A stretch of 64,000 nucleotides of DNA from Pseudomonas marginalis (GCF_008692035.1 NZ_VTFG01000001.1:744001-808000); one strand, 5' to 3'. Counted from the stretch's first letter, positions 27,869-37,178 are shown. Numbers and translations: made by a program. The notes: a model not told the origin generated them from the sequence alone.

Positions 27869-28714
27869 ATGACCGACACCCATTTCACCGCCCCCACCCG
27901 CTTCGTGGAAGTCGATGGGGATAAATTTGCCTATCGCCGCTGGGGCAACAATACGACAGGCCTGCCCCCTCTGTTCTTCCTTCAACATTTCCGCGGCGGT
28001 ATGGATCATTGGGACCCACTCATGACCGATGGCCTCGCTGCAGGGCGCGAGGTCATCCTCTACAACGGTCGCGGGATTGCCTCTTCTTCCGGCAAACCGC
28101 GTACCCGGATCGAGCATATGGCCGACGACGCTGCTGCGGTGATCCGAACGCTGGGTCTATCCAAGGTCGATGTTTTAGGTTTCTCGCTCGGTGGTTTTGT
28201 AGCTCAGGACCTGACGCGACGCCATCCCAATCTCGTCCGCAAGCTCATGCTGCTCGGCACGGGTCCTCGTGGCGGTAATCCGGACTCAGACCCTGGAGTG
28301 CTCGAAACTGCACCGCGCCCCGTTCCGACCCTGGAAGACTTTCTGTTTCTGTTCTTCGGTCGATCCCAGGCGGCGCGACAGGCCGGAAGCGACTTCTGGG
28401 GGCGCCGTCATCAGCGCGTCGACCAGGATCCACCAAGTTCTCCTGAAGTGATACAGGCCCAGATCGAAGCACATATGCACTATTTGCCAAAGCTGGACCC
28501 GAACGCTCCTTTCAATCATCTGCGCGAAATCAAACAGCCGACGTTCATCCTGAACGGCGTGGATGACGTTATGATTCCAACGGTCAATTCCTGGTACATG
28601 GCTCAGAACATCCCGAACGCCCAGCTATTCCTGTATCCAGATGCTGGCCACGGTGCTCAATTCCAATGCCCTGAGCGTTTCCTGAAACACGCCATTCAGT
28701 TCCTCAACGAGTAA
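27869..28714 (+). CDS. Alpha/beta hydrolase
   Basis: 281 aa. The nucleophile elbow is GFSLGG (Ser about 111), the acid is in ILNGVDDVMIP, and the His in DAGHGAQFQ. The oxyanion-side motif is FLQHFRGGMDHWDP. The family covers esterases, C-C hydrolases and haloperoxidase-like enzymes. Following an ene-reductase, it may cleave an ester, lactone or diketone intermediate. The 116-bp gap before it shows no terminator. Confidence 0.92.
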   Translation: MTDTHFTAPTRFVEVDGDKFAYRRWGNNTTGLPPLFFLQHFRGGMDHWDPLMTDGLAAGREVILYNGRGIASSSGKPRTRIEHMADDAAAVIRTLGLSKVDVLGFSLGGFVAQDLTRRHPNLVRKLMLLGTGPRGGNPDSDPGVLETAPRPVPTLEDFLFLFFGRSQAARQAGSDFWGRRHQRVDQDPPSSPEVIQAQIEAHMHYLPKLDPNAPFNHLREIKQPTFILNGVDDVMIPTVNSWYMAQNIPNAQLFLYPDAGHGAQFQCPERFLKHAIQFLNE

Positions 28715-28736
28715 TAACTTACGGAGCAAGCTCACC

Positions 28737-29135
28737 ATGCTGAAGTTTAAATTTTTGTTATGGGCTTTAACCAAGCTATTACAGAGAGCGATCAGAAAAA
28801 GTCCTGACTGCGCAAAATTCGTTAAAGATAAGGAGTTGGTCTTTCAAATCCGAACGCAGGGTGGAGTGGGTCGCTACTACACCATTAAAAACGGCAAGAT
28901 AAAATCCTCTGCCGGCTTAACTGAAAAGCCAAAATTCACCCTGTCGTTTAGAGATGCAGGGAAGGGTTTTGCTATTTTGTCTGCTAAAGATAGTAAAGAT
29001 GCATTTCTGACAGGGTTGCATAAAGAGGACTTGGTTATCAGCGGTGATTTTGCTGAGGTGATGTGGTTCCAGGGATTTACTGATTACTTGCAGCCCATCA
29101 AAAAAACATCACAACTTCACCCTTCAACGCGCTAA
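28737..29135 (+). CDS. SCP2 sterol-carrier-domain protein
   Basis: 132 aa: a short amphipathic N-terminus followed by an SCP2-like domain (about 30-125: LVFQIRTQGGVGRYYTIKNG, PKFTLSFRDAGKGF, GLHKEDLVISGDFAEVMWF). It probably binds a lipophilic molecule. The codons are clearly more AT-rich than those of its neighbours, suggesting separate acquisition. It lies 22 bp after the hydrolase, same strand. The HxlR regulator upstream carries a related domain. Confidence 0.8.
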   Translation: MLKFKFLLWALTKLLQRAIRKSPDCAKFVKDKELVFQIRTQGGVGRYYTIKNGKIKSSAGLTEKPKFTLSFRDAGKGFAILSAKDSKDAFLTGLHKEDLVISGDFAEVMWFQGFTDYLQPIKKTSQLHPSTR

Positions 29136-29206
29136 GACTTTGATGCAGTGGACCCTGTCTGATCTGGGGCGCCTCAAACCGACAGCGCCCTTGATTTGTT
29201 GTTGCT

Positions 29207-30061
29207 TCAGGCCTCTCCTTCTTCAAACCCGAATAACGCTTGAGGCGCTTCCACTAACAACGAATGCATTAGCGGCGCTGAACATTCCAGTGCTTGCAGT
29301 TGTTCGATCACCGTACCGAAACCGACGCTGTCTTCATGTTGTGTATGAGGCCAATCGCTGCCCCACACCAATCGGCGTCGGCCGAAGCTCTGCTCCAGCA
29401 GCCGTAATGCCGCCCTGGCGAATCCAAGATTCCGTTGGGGTGTACCGGCCAAACGATAGATGCCGGACACCTTCATCCAGATCTGCCCGCTCTGCCCCAA
29501 CTCCAGCAGCTCGTCAAATCCTGGCTGGTCGATGCCGGAACGAGCGTCCGGACGACCGAAATGATCGATCACGAGCTTGATGCCGAACGGGATCAGTTGA
29601 CGAATCAGCTGCGGTAAATCCTCCACATGACGATGCAACTCGACATGCCAGCCCAGTTCAGCGAGATGGCCAAATAAATCTCGCCAGTCTGAGTCGTGAA
29701 AGTCAGGTAACGCTTTACCCATCAGGTTCAAACGAACGCCAACCACACCCACTCGAGCCATGTAGTTCAACAGGTCTCGACTGACCTCTCGCTCCAGCAC
29801 CACCACTCCTCGCAACTGCGCTGGCGCCTGTTGTAGCGCCGCCAGCAGATAACCGTTGTCGGTGCCGAGAAAGCTTGGTTGCACCAACACGCCATGACTC
29901 AAGCCATGGGCTTGCAAGTGCTTTAAATACTCCCCAAGCGTGGCGTCAAACGCAGGGGTATAGCGCCGCACAGAGGCCAGGTTCAGTGCGCGGCTGAACA
30001 CATGAGCGTGGGAATCGATGCCGGAAATCGGCGCAGAACAGGTTTCAGACATGGATTTCAT
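29207..30061 (-). CDS. Amidohydrolase-2 family metal-dependent hydrolase
   Basis: 284 aa TIM barrel related to 2-pyrone-4,6-dicarboxylate hydrolase. The N-terminal GIDSHAHVF gives the HxH metal site, VELHRHVEDLP and KLVIDHFGRPD supply further ligands, and LVWGSDWPHTQ carries the C-terminal Asp. It would hydrolyse a lactone or decarboxylate a ring acid. It is the downstream gene of an operon with the MFS transporter pseudogene (19-bp gap), so the substrate is probably an aromatic-derived acid; that is inference. Confidence 0.9.
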   Translation of the reverse strand: MKSMSETCSAPISGIDSHAHVFSRALNLASVRRYTPAFDATLGEYLKHLQAHGLSHGVLVQPSFLGTDNGYLLAALQQAPAQLRGVVVLEREVSRDLLNYMARVGVVGVRLNLMGKALPDFHDSDWRDLFGHLAELGWHVELHRHVEDLPQLIRQLIPFGIKLVIDHFGRPDARSGIDQPGFDELLELGQSGQIWMKVSGIYRLAGTPQRNLGFARAALRLLEQSFGRRRLVWGSDWPHTQHEDSVGFGTVIEQLQALECSAPLMHSLLVEAPQALFGFEEGEA

Positions 30062-30080
30062 CTATCGAAAGTAATGATCA

Positions 30081-31384
30081 TCAGGCCCGGGCACTCTCGT
30101 TGCCATTGACCGTGACGGGCGCTGCCGTGTTCGTGGCTTCAAGGCTGCGACCACGGGTTTCCGGCAGACAAAGGGCCGCGATCACCGCCACGCCATAAGC
30201 GATCCCGGCATCGATGCCTATCGCCGAACCCAAGGACATGGAGTCGCTCATATGGCCAACCAGGAACGGGAATACCGCCGAGAGCACTCGGCCAAAGTTG
30301 TAGCAAAACCCCACACCGGCGCCACGAACGTCCGCCGGATACAACTCGTTGAACAGCGCACCAAGGCTCGCCGGAATGCCCGCCGCGAAGAAGCCGAGCG
30401 GGAAACCGAGAAACAGCATCTGCGTGTTGGTCAGCGGCAGAAACACATAGCACTGCACGGTGACGACACAGCACAGCGCGAACAGCACGATGTTTTTGCG
30501 ACGGCCAATACGGTCGATCAAGGAGCCGCTGACCACACACCCACACCAGAAAGCAAAGATGATTACCGCCAGTTAGCCGCCGGAATTCAGCACGGACAGA
30601 TTGCGTTCGGTTTTGAGGAACGTTGGCAACCAGGTCATCACCGCGTGGTAACCGCCGTGGGCGCCCAGGCCTAACAGCCCGCCAAACAGCGTTACACGCA
30701 GCAGCTCCGGGCGGAAGATGCCGGCAAGGGATTTGAAGAAGCTTTGCGGGATGGCTTTTTCTTTTTGCAGACGCTGGAAGCTGTCGGGTTCCTCAACATT
30801 GCGTCGCACCCAGATGATCAGGAACGACGGCAGCAAGCCGACGATAAACATCACCCGCCAGGCCATGTCCTGCGGCACGAGGGAATAAATCAGCGCGAAC
30901 ACCCCGACCGCCAGGCCCCAACCCACGGCCCAGGCGCTTTGCACTGTGCCCATGACCTTGCCACGGTATTTCGGGTTGATGGTTTCGGCCATCAGCACCG
31001 CCCCTGCGGCCCACTCACCGCCAATGCCAAAACCTTGCAGCGCCTTGACGATCAGCAGTTGGTGGAAGCCAGTGACGAACGCGGAGAGAAAGGTGAAGAA
31101 CGAGAACCACAAAATCATCCACTGAAGTGTGCGCACCCGGCCGTAGCGGTCGGACAACGTCCCCCCTACCCAACCGCCGATTGCCGATTGCCGATTGCCG
31201 AGGTAACCAGCGTGACGCCACTGACCAACCCCGCATCGCCCTTGGTCAAGGCGAACGCAGCGATCAACGCCGGAATTGCCAGGCCGAACATTTGTACTTC
31301 CAATGCATCGAGCGACCATCCGCCGAAACAGGCCCAAAACGTTTTGCGCTCCCGAGGAGTGACTTGGCGATACCAGCTGAACAT
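30081..31384 (-). pseudogene. MFS metabolite:H+ symporter, broken by a 7-bp repeat expansion and a nonsense codon
   Basis: About 429 residues of an aromatic-acid/H+ symporter-type MFS protein are readable across frames: GGWSLDALEVQMFGLAIPAL, the loop motif GGTLSDRYGRVRTLQ, GFGIGGEWAAGAVLMAE, and the second-half motif GSLIDRIGRRKNI. Two lesions are present. GATTGCC is repeated three times at 31179-31199; one copy gives SAIGGWVGG in frame, while the two extra copies add 14 bp. A TAA at 30573-30575 replaces the Tyr expected after LNSGG. The start is ATG 31384. The partner amidohydrolase gene downstream is intact. Confidence 0.88.
31179..31199 (+). repeat. Triplicated 7-bp repeat in the MFS gene
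   Basis: GATTGCC occurs three times in perfect tandem, preceded by GCC and followed by GA. One copy (or four) would keep the MFS frame; three shift it. Confidence 0.92.
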
Positions 31385-31512
31385 GATTCTTATCCTTATA
31401 AGTGGAACATGAGGCAGCCGAGAGCGAACCGCACCGCTACAGGGCCAGTTTTGAAAACACATCGATTTGAAATCAGAGGCGAGCGGCTCGCCCCTTTTGC
31501 AGTTGTGGGGCG

Positions 31513-32244
31513 TTAGCGAATATCCACGCTGTAACGGAAGTGCTCAGCGTGCCCTCGTGAGCGACGCCATTCCAATGGCTGACCGGCGTAGTCGCGCGCC
31601 AGACGCTCGATCACCACCACCGGGCTATGGACCGGTACCTGCAGCAACCGCGCATGTACGTCATTCACCGATTCGGCGGTCAGGGTTTCTTCGGCATAGG
31701 CGATCACCTGGCCGCACACTTCTTCGTAAATCGGATACAGCAATGGCCCCTTGCTGCTCAGGTCGATATCCAGCAACGCCTGGAAACGACTGCGCGGCAG
31801 CCAGATTTCTTCGGCCAGCACCGGTTTAACGTCGAGCAGACGCAGGCGGACAATGCGAATTACCGGGGCATCGAGCGGCAGCCTCAACGCCTCGGCTACC
31901 GCCGACGGTGCGGTCACCGGCTCGATGGACAGGATGCGACTCTCCGGCACCAGACGTTCGCCGGCAGCGGTTTGAAAACGGAAGAACCGGAACAGTGACG
32001 ACTGAAACTGTGGCCGACGAATGAAAGTGCCGCGTCCTTGTTGACGTTCAAGAATACCCTCGCTGACCAACGCGTCGACCGCTTTGCGCACGGTACCGGT
32101 GGACAATTGGTATTCCGCCGAAAACGCGGCTTCGGTAGGAATAGCCTCCCCCGGACGCCAGCGATTATTGGCGATCTGCTCAGCCAAGTGGTCACGCAGG
32201 CGTTGGTAAAGCGGTAGCCGAACATCACTGGAAAGAGAACTCAT
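31513..32244 (-). CDS. GntR-family regulator with UTRA domain (HutC type)
   Basis: 243 aa. The winged HTH at about 10-75 reads LPLYQRLRDHLAEQIANNRW, PTEAAFSAEYQLSTGTVRKA and RQQGRGTFI. The UTRA ligand-binding domain at about 95-240 includes PVIRIVRLRLLDVKPVLAEEIWLP and VVVIERLARDYAGQPLEWRRS. It probably represses the MFS-amidohydrolase operon downstream on the same strand until its ligand binds. Confidence 0.92.
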   Translation of the reverse strand: MSSLSSDVRLPLYQRLRDHLAEQIANNRWRPGEAIPTEAAFSAEYQLSTGTVRKAVDALVSEGILERQQGRGTFIRRPQFQSSLFRFFRFQTAAGERLVPESRILSIEPVTAPSAVAEALRLPLDAPVIRIVRLRLLDVKPVLAEEIWLPRSRFQALLDIDLSSKGPLLYPIYEEVCGQVIAYAEETLTAESVNDVHARLLQVPVHSPVVVIERLARDYAGQPLEWRRSRGHAEHFRYSVDIR

Positions 32245-32260
32245 CGACTTTATTCACCTT

Positions 32261-32276
32261 GTCATCTAGTCATCTA
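32261..32276. promoter_or_regulatory. Tandem GTCATCTA repeat upstream of the GntR gene
   Basis: GTCATCTA occurs twice back to back 17 bp upstream of the GntR start, followed by TATATGA. This is a plausible GntR binding site for autoregulation. Confidence 0.45.
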
Positions 32277-32443
32277 TATGAATATGGGGCAAGTATTTCC
32301 CCCCTTGCAGGCTGGCTGTCAAGAAGGGGTAGAGCATCTTACTGACGAATGGCGCGTCGCCACCGAGTCAAGCACGCAGGCGATCACCAGACTCGATTAA
32401 AACCTGCAAGCCCCTCTCAAGATGAGACCTCCTGCCTCGACCG

Positions 32444-32473
32444 AGCCCCCTTGTCAGGAGCGCTCAAGGGGCT
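32444..32473 (-). terminator. Hairpin at the end of the MarR gene
   Basis: Arms AGCCCC(C)TTG and CAAGGGGCT with an 11-nt loop touch the MarR stop codon. There is no clear T-run, so the strength is uncertain. The rest of 32277-32443 shows nothing. Confidence 0.4.
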
Positions 32474-32928
32474 TACCCCTCCGATGGCGGGTCAAGATTA
32501 TCGCCAAGGCATTCGATCCACATATCGAGCATCTCGTGTAATGCGATAACGCTCTCCGGACCGAGGCGCTCATTGAGTGCCTGTTGCGCCAGTTTCCACG
32601 CATGCTGACCTTCGGCGCGCTTCGCGCACCCTGCCTCGGTTACCTCGACAAGACGGCTGCGGGCATCGTCTCCCGCGCCAATCTTCAGCCAGCCGTGTGC
32701 CACAAGCGACTGCATGTTGCGCGTCAGCGTCGAAGCTTCCATTTGCATGCGCCTGGCGAGATCGCCCGGACGGATAGGCCCCAGCTTCACGACATGTGAT
32801 AGCAGCGAATACTGCGTGTTCTTCAGCCCCGTCTCGCCGACGTAACGGTCGTAGTGACGCGTCACCATGCGATTGAGCTGGCGAAGCTTCAGATTGGTAC
32901 ATCCCTGCGGCTTGATGGCGTTCTTCAT
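32473..32928 (-). CDS. MarR-family transcription regulator
   Basis: 151 aa. The central winged HTH includes TQYSLLSHVVKLGPIRPGDL, RRMQMEASTLTRNMQSLVAH and GDDARSRLVEVTEAG (wing). It is divergent from the MaoC/aldo-keto reductase genes with a 97-bp gap that carries a perfect palindrome, so it probably represses both directions. Confidence 0.92.
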   Translation of the reverse strand: MKNAIKPQGCTNLKLRQLNRMVTRHYDRYVGETGLKNTQYSLLSHVVKLGPIRPGDLARRMQMEASTLTRNMQSLVAHGWLKIGAGDDARSRLVEVTEAGCAKRAEGQHAWKLAQQALNERLGPESVIALHEMLDMWIECLGDNLDPPSEG

Positions 32929-32934
32929 GTGATT

Positions 32935-32950
32935 TATTGTATCTACAATA
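32935..32950. promoter_or_regulatory. MarR-type operator palindrome
   Basis: TATTGTA-TC-TACAATA is a perfect 7-bp-arm palindrome 7 bp upstream of the MarR start. A weaker related site (TTG-N6-CAA) follows a few bp downstream. Placement in a divergent promoter supports the call. Confidence 0.65.
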
Positions 32951-33025
32951 TTTGTATATGCAATTATCTATGACATAGGCGCTATCGATAAGCGCTCTTG
33001 AGACACTCTGACAAAAAGGACGACC

Positions 33026-33487
33026 ATGGACCTCTACTACCTTGATGACCTCGTGCCTGGACAGCGATTTGGCGGGAATGCACGGGTACGCATTGAGAAT
33101 GAACGGATCAAGTCGTTTGCCTCCGAGTTCGATCCCCAGTCATTTCACCTGGACGAGGGCGCTGCGAGCGCCTCGATCTTCCGAAGCCTGGCCGCGAGCG
33201 GTTGGCATACCGCCGCAGTCACGATGCGGTTGCTCGTGGACAGCGATTTCAAGCCTGCTGGCGGTATCGTCGGCGCTGGTATCGATGAATTGCGCTGGCC
33301 GCTTCCAGTACGTCACGGTGATGAATTGCGCGTGGAAAGCGAAGTGTTGGAGGTGCGGCCGTCGAAATCGAGGCCGGAGCAAGGGCTGGTCAAGCTACGC
33401 GCGACGACGCTGAACCAAGACGGGGCAATCGTCCAGATTTCCGTTAGCAACCTCGTGGTTCCGCGCTACGTGAAGCAGGAGAGCTGA
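33026..33487 (+). CDS. MaoC-like hotdog dehydratase
   Basis: 153 aa. A single MaoC (R-hydratase-like) domain has the catalytic Asp/His region FASEFDPQSFHLDE, with SGWHTAAVTMRLLV and GIDELRWPLPVRHGDEL. It would hydrate an enoyl-CoA or related double bond. It is the first gene of the MarR-divergent unit and is followed by an aldo/keto reductase. Confidence 0.9.
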   Translation: MDLYYLDDLVPGQRFGGNARVRIENERIKSFASEFDPQSFHLDEGAASASIFRSLAASGWHTAAVTMRLLVDSDFKPAGGIVGAGIDELRWPLPVRHGDELRVESEVLEVRPSKSRPEQGLVKLRATTLNQDGAIVQISVSNLVVPRYVKQES

Positions 33488-33546
33488 TCGGCACAGAGAC
33501 GACAGACTTTGACAACATCATCCTGGCTTAATCAATGGAGCAAAGT

Positions 33547-34554
33547 ATGAAATACACATCGTTTGGCAGGACTGGCCTGAGGGTTTCACAGGTCGCCCTC
33601 GGCACGGGAAACTTTGGCACTGGCTGGGGTTATGGTGCCGATCCCGATGCCAGCAAGGCGGTCTTCAACGCCTATGCCGAGGCCGGCGGCAACTTCATCG
33701 ATACAGCAGATATCTATCAGTTCGGACAATCCGAAGAGTTCCTCGGTACCCTGCTCGAAGGGCGGCGCGAAAACTTCGTGCTCGCGACCAAATTCACCAA
33801 CGGTGCAGCCCCCAACGCCGACAGACTGGTCACCGGAAATAGCCGCAAGGCCATGGTTGCTTCAGTAGAGGCGAGCCTCAAGCGGCTCAAGACGGATCGG
33901 ATCGACATCTACTGGGCGCATCATCCCGATGGCGTCACACCAGCCGAGGAAATAGTCCGCGGTTTCGAGGACCTGGCACGCGCCGGCAAGATTCTCTATG
34001 CGGGCCTATCGAACTTCTCCGCTTGGCGGCTCGCCCGCGCGGTCACTCTGGCAGAACTCAGTCGTGCGGTCCCCATTGCGGCAGCGCAGTTTGAGCACAG
34101 CCTTGTACGTCGCGAACCCGAGGCTGACCTGTTTCCAGCGTCCAACGCACTCGGGTTGGGTGTCGTCACTTGGTCGCCGCTGGGCGGAGGGATGCTGACC
34201 GGCAAGTATCGCGAGGGCGAAAAGGGGCGTGCCGAAGGCTTCGGTGGCCGAGTGTTTCAACCCGAGAACTCGGCACAGCGCACACAGATACTCGACACCG
34301 TACTCGCCGTCGCAGGCGAACTTGGCGTCAGCGCAGGCCAGGTCGCCATTGCATGGGCCGGCACGCACGGAGCAGTTCCGATCCTCGGACCGCGTTCCCT
34401 AATCCAGCTCACCGACAACCTCGGCGCTCTGTCGCTTGAGCTTTCGGCTGAGCACATCAGTCGGCTTGATACCGTCAGCAGCCTCGTGCCCTCTGCGCCG
34501 GCAAGAAAGCCCGTTCTCTGGGCAGTTGATGATGCTGCTCGGATAGTCGCCTGA
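33547..34554 (+). CDS. Aldo/keto reductase
   Basis: About 335 aa from ATG 33547, supported by GGAG 6 bp upstream; the ATG at 33535 is too close to any SD. NADPH-dependent TIM barrel with the catalytic Asp/Tyr in FIDTADIYQFG, Lys in VLATKF and His in IYWAHHPDG. The cofactor end is AVPILGPRSLIQLTDNL. Its substrate is a carbonyl compound of unknown identity. It lies 59 bp after the MaoC gene. Confidence 0.92.
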   Translation: MKYTSFGRTGLRVSQVALGTGNFGTGWGYGADPDASKAVFNAYAEAGGNFIDTADIYQFGQSEEFLGTLLEGRRENFVLATKFTNGAAPNADRLVTGNSRKAMVASVEASLKRLKTDRIDIYWAHHPDGVTPAEEIVRGFEDLARAGKILYAGLSNFSAWRLARAVTLAELSRAVPIAAAQFEHSLVRREPEADLFPASNALGLGVVTWSPLGGGMLTGKYREGEKGRAEGFGGRVFQPENSAQRTQILDTVLAVAGELGVSAGQVAIAWAGTHGAVPILGPRSLIQLTDNLGALSLELSAEHISRLDTVSSLVPSAPARKPVLWAVDDAARIVA

Positions 34555-34895
34555 ACCACGCTGGTAGCGATTAGGACATCCGCACAAGGGAGCAAGCGAT
34601 GAATAGATGCACAATGCTCCTGGCAATCGGAACCTTGGAAACATCACGCAAAGCGCGTGCATCCTTCAAGCCGATTTCAGGGTAGGTACCGAGAGAAATA
34701 CGCGATCGCTTCTCCACCCAAGAAAGCGGAAATGCCAGTATTTGACACCTTTCGGATTGACGAAAAGAGCGAGGCCGTCGTAGTCAGAAAGGTGTAGTCC
34801 TTCGCACAGGGTTTGGCGTTTCGGACCGCGGTATCGGTGAGGGCCATTGTACAGTTTCCGTCTCGTATGGATTTTCTTGTTGCTTAGTCAGCTTC
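34555..34895. other. Intergenic stretch with two short coding-like remnants
   Basis: An ATG with an AGGGAG SD opens a 28-codon frame at 34599-34685, and a 21-codon frame at 34731-34796 ends in RIDEKSEAVVVRKV. Both look like pieces of a former gene rather than functional peptides. No promoter or terminator was recognised. Confidence 0.3.
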
Positions 34896-35609
34896 CTAAT
34901 CCTGCAGCTTATGCCCAAGGTCAGTGAAACTGTTGGCCTGCCAGTCCCAGCTCTGGACATCGCCTGCGTCGGGCGCAGGGGCTCCACCATATTCCATGGG
35001 GCGATCGATATAAGCCGTCATCAAACCACAGGCTCTGGCCGCCGCAAGGTCGCTGTGGTGGCACGCAACCAGGCACAGTTGCTGTGGCTCCAGGCCTAGC
35101 GCTTGTGCAGTGGTGAGATAGGCAACAGGGTCCGGTTTATAGGTTTGTGCAAACTCCGCCCCCAAAAGGGCATCCCACTGCAAACCGTTGTACCGGTTCA
35201 TTGCGATCATCAATTCCACATTGGCATTCGACAAGGTCACAATTGGAAAGCGCCGGCGCAGTTGGGCCAGACCTTCAGCCACATCGGGCCAAGGGTCCAG
35301 GCGGCGCCAGGCATGGGCAAGCTTCCACAATACATCAGAGGCGATCTGGCTGACGTCCAGGCCGTGAGCCCCCAACAACTTCTGCAGCGTCTCGTAGTGC
35401 AACGTGTCCAGGACAACGAAACCTCTCTGGCCGCTGACGCACTCGCGCATTGCCGGCAGATACAACTCGCGCCATTGCAAGGCAAAATCCGCAGGGCTGA
35501 CTGACGGCAGGTACTCAGACAGGAACGTGCTCGTTTCACGCGCAATACTCGAGTGCCAGTCAACAACGGTACCGAAGACGTCAAATGCCAAGGCTTGTGG
35601 AAGCGTCAT
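34896..35609 (-). CDS. HAD-superfamily hydrolase, type II haloacid dehalogenase-like
   Basis: 237 aa. Motif I is AFDVFGTVVDWH with the nucleophilic Asp, motif II is VTLSNANVEL, motif III has YKPDPVAY, and motif IV is CHHSDLAAARACGL. The DVFGT-VVD and SNAN patterns fit (S)-2-haloacid dehalogenases. It lies 114 bp downstream of the frameshifted MFS gene on the same strand and so may be the last gene of the HD-oxygenase cluster. Confidence 0.9.
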   Translation of the reverse strand: MTLPQALAFDVFGTVVDWHSSIARETSTFLSEYLPSVSPADFALQWRELYLPAMRECVSGQRGFVVLDTLHYETLQKLLGAHGLDVSQIASDVLWKLAHAWRRLDPWPDVAEGLAQLRRRFPIVTLSNANVELMIAMNRYNGLQWDALLGAEFAQTYKPDPVAYLTTAQALGLEPQQLCLVACHHSDLAAARACGLMTAYIDRPMEYGGAPAPDAGDVQSWDWQANSFTDLGHKLQD

Positions 35610-35723
35610 TGGATTACTCCTCAGGTTATTACCGGGAAACCACTGTATTCAGTAACAGCTGGCTTTTCATTTTTGTAGTGTGATGCGGGTTGCACCGATG
35701 CAGCCCAGCGGGCAGGCCGCACG

Positions 35724-37038
35724 CTAGCGGGGTATGCGCACGGTCAGCGCAGTCCATAGCGCCCCAAGCAGCAGCAATACGCCTATGGCCAGAAAGCCAG
35801 TTACCAGGTCCCCGGTCGCCTCGGTCAGTTTGCCGATCAGCACCGGTGCGGCGAAGCCTCCGAGGTTACCCACCGATGCAACGATGGCGATGCCAACCGC
35901 CGCGGCCGACGGCACCAGCATGCGTGTCGGAATGGTCCAGCTAAGCGGGCACACCGGCAAGGATACCGACATGGGCGATGCTCAGCCCGATCAACAGGCC
36001 TGCCACGTTACCCAGTTGGCTGGCAATCACGGCATAGCCAATGGCAGCCAAAGTAAAACAGGCCGCCAGGTGCCAGCGGCGCTCCCGAGTCCTGTCCGAG
36101 TGACGACATATCAGCAACATGGCAATCGCGCCGACCAGATTCGGCACGGCCACTAGCAAGCCAATTTCGGCGCTGGACTTGACCCCTGCCTGACTGAACA
36201 GAGTGGGCATCCAGAACGACACGCCATAGCCGCCGCACACCAGTAGGAAGTAGATCCAGGCACTGTTCCAACTCCAGAAATTGAGCAAGCCAGCCTTCAC
36301 GGAAGTCTTCGGCCGTTCCTGGCTACCCAGGCTGATCTTGAGCACCTGGCGCTCCCGCGCGCTGAGCCAGAGGGCCTGGTCGGGACGATCGGTCAGTAGC
36401 AGGTAAATGCCCACACCGACCAGCAGGCAAGGCAGCCCCGTCGCGATCATCAGCCACTGCCAACCCGCCAGCCCCGCATAGCCTTCGAGGAATTCCATGA
36501 TCGCCCCGCAGACGGGTCCGCCAATCACCCCGGAAATGGCAAGCCCGGTCATGAACAGCGCCATCATCCGCCCGCGATGGGAAGGGGGAAACCAGTAGGT
36601 CATGAACAGGACCACACCGGGAAAGAATCCGGCCTCGGCGAAGCCGATAAAGAAACGGATCAGGTAGAACTCCAGCGGTGTAGTGACGAAGGCCACGGCG
36701 GCCGTGGCCAGACCCCAAGTGAGCATGATAAGCGGTACCCAACGTCGGGCACCGATACGCTCGAGAATCATGTTGCTGGGCACTTCGAAGAAGAAGTAGC
36801 CGATGAAGAACATGCCGGCACCCACACCGAAAGCCACATCATCGAGGCCGAGGGCATGACTCATCTGCAGTTTGGCAAAGGAGATGTTGACCCGGTCAAT
36901 GAAGTTGATCACGTAGGCCAGGAACAGGATGGGTATCAGCCGCCATGCTGCCTTGCGTACAACGGCATCGATCTCAGCAGGCAGGGCACGGGCATTAGGG
37001 ACGTCGCTACCCGACGCCGCGGTATCGATCTCGCTCAT
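35724..37038 (-). pseudogene. MFS transporter (anion:cation symporter type), +1 frameshift
   Basis: About 437 residues across two frames: TM1 region RLIPILFLAYVINFIDRVNISFA, the loop after TM2-3 SNMILERIGARRWVPLIM, GFAEAGFFPGVVLFMTYWFP, and a 12-helix pattern typical of ACS-family tartrate/4-hydroxyphenylacetate transporters. An extra C in a CCC run (about 35949-35952) changes VPLSWTIPTR to VPA-stop. Everything else is clean, so the change is recent or a base-call error. It lacks the last two helices as read. Confidence 0.82.
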
Positions 37039-37113
37039 TTCTTATTCTCCGGAGCGCTGCCGACTGGAGCTGACTACGCCCCGGCCCGCCCACCCTCTCT
37101 TGTAATGGGCTGA

Positions 37114-37141
37114 GCCCCGGAGCCAGGTTCGGTTCCGGGGC
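37114..37141. terminator. GC-rich hairpin between the aldolase and MFS genes
   Basis: GCCCCGGA / TCCGGGGC, 8-bp perfect arms with a 12-nt loop and no T-run. It may attenuate or stabilise the leftward transcript rather than end it. Confidence 0.4.
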
Positions 37142-37178
37142 ATGCAAGCAGGTTGCGTCTCTATGCTTCGAGTCGTTT

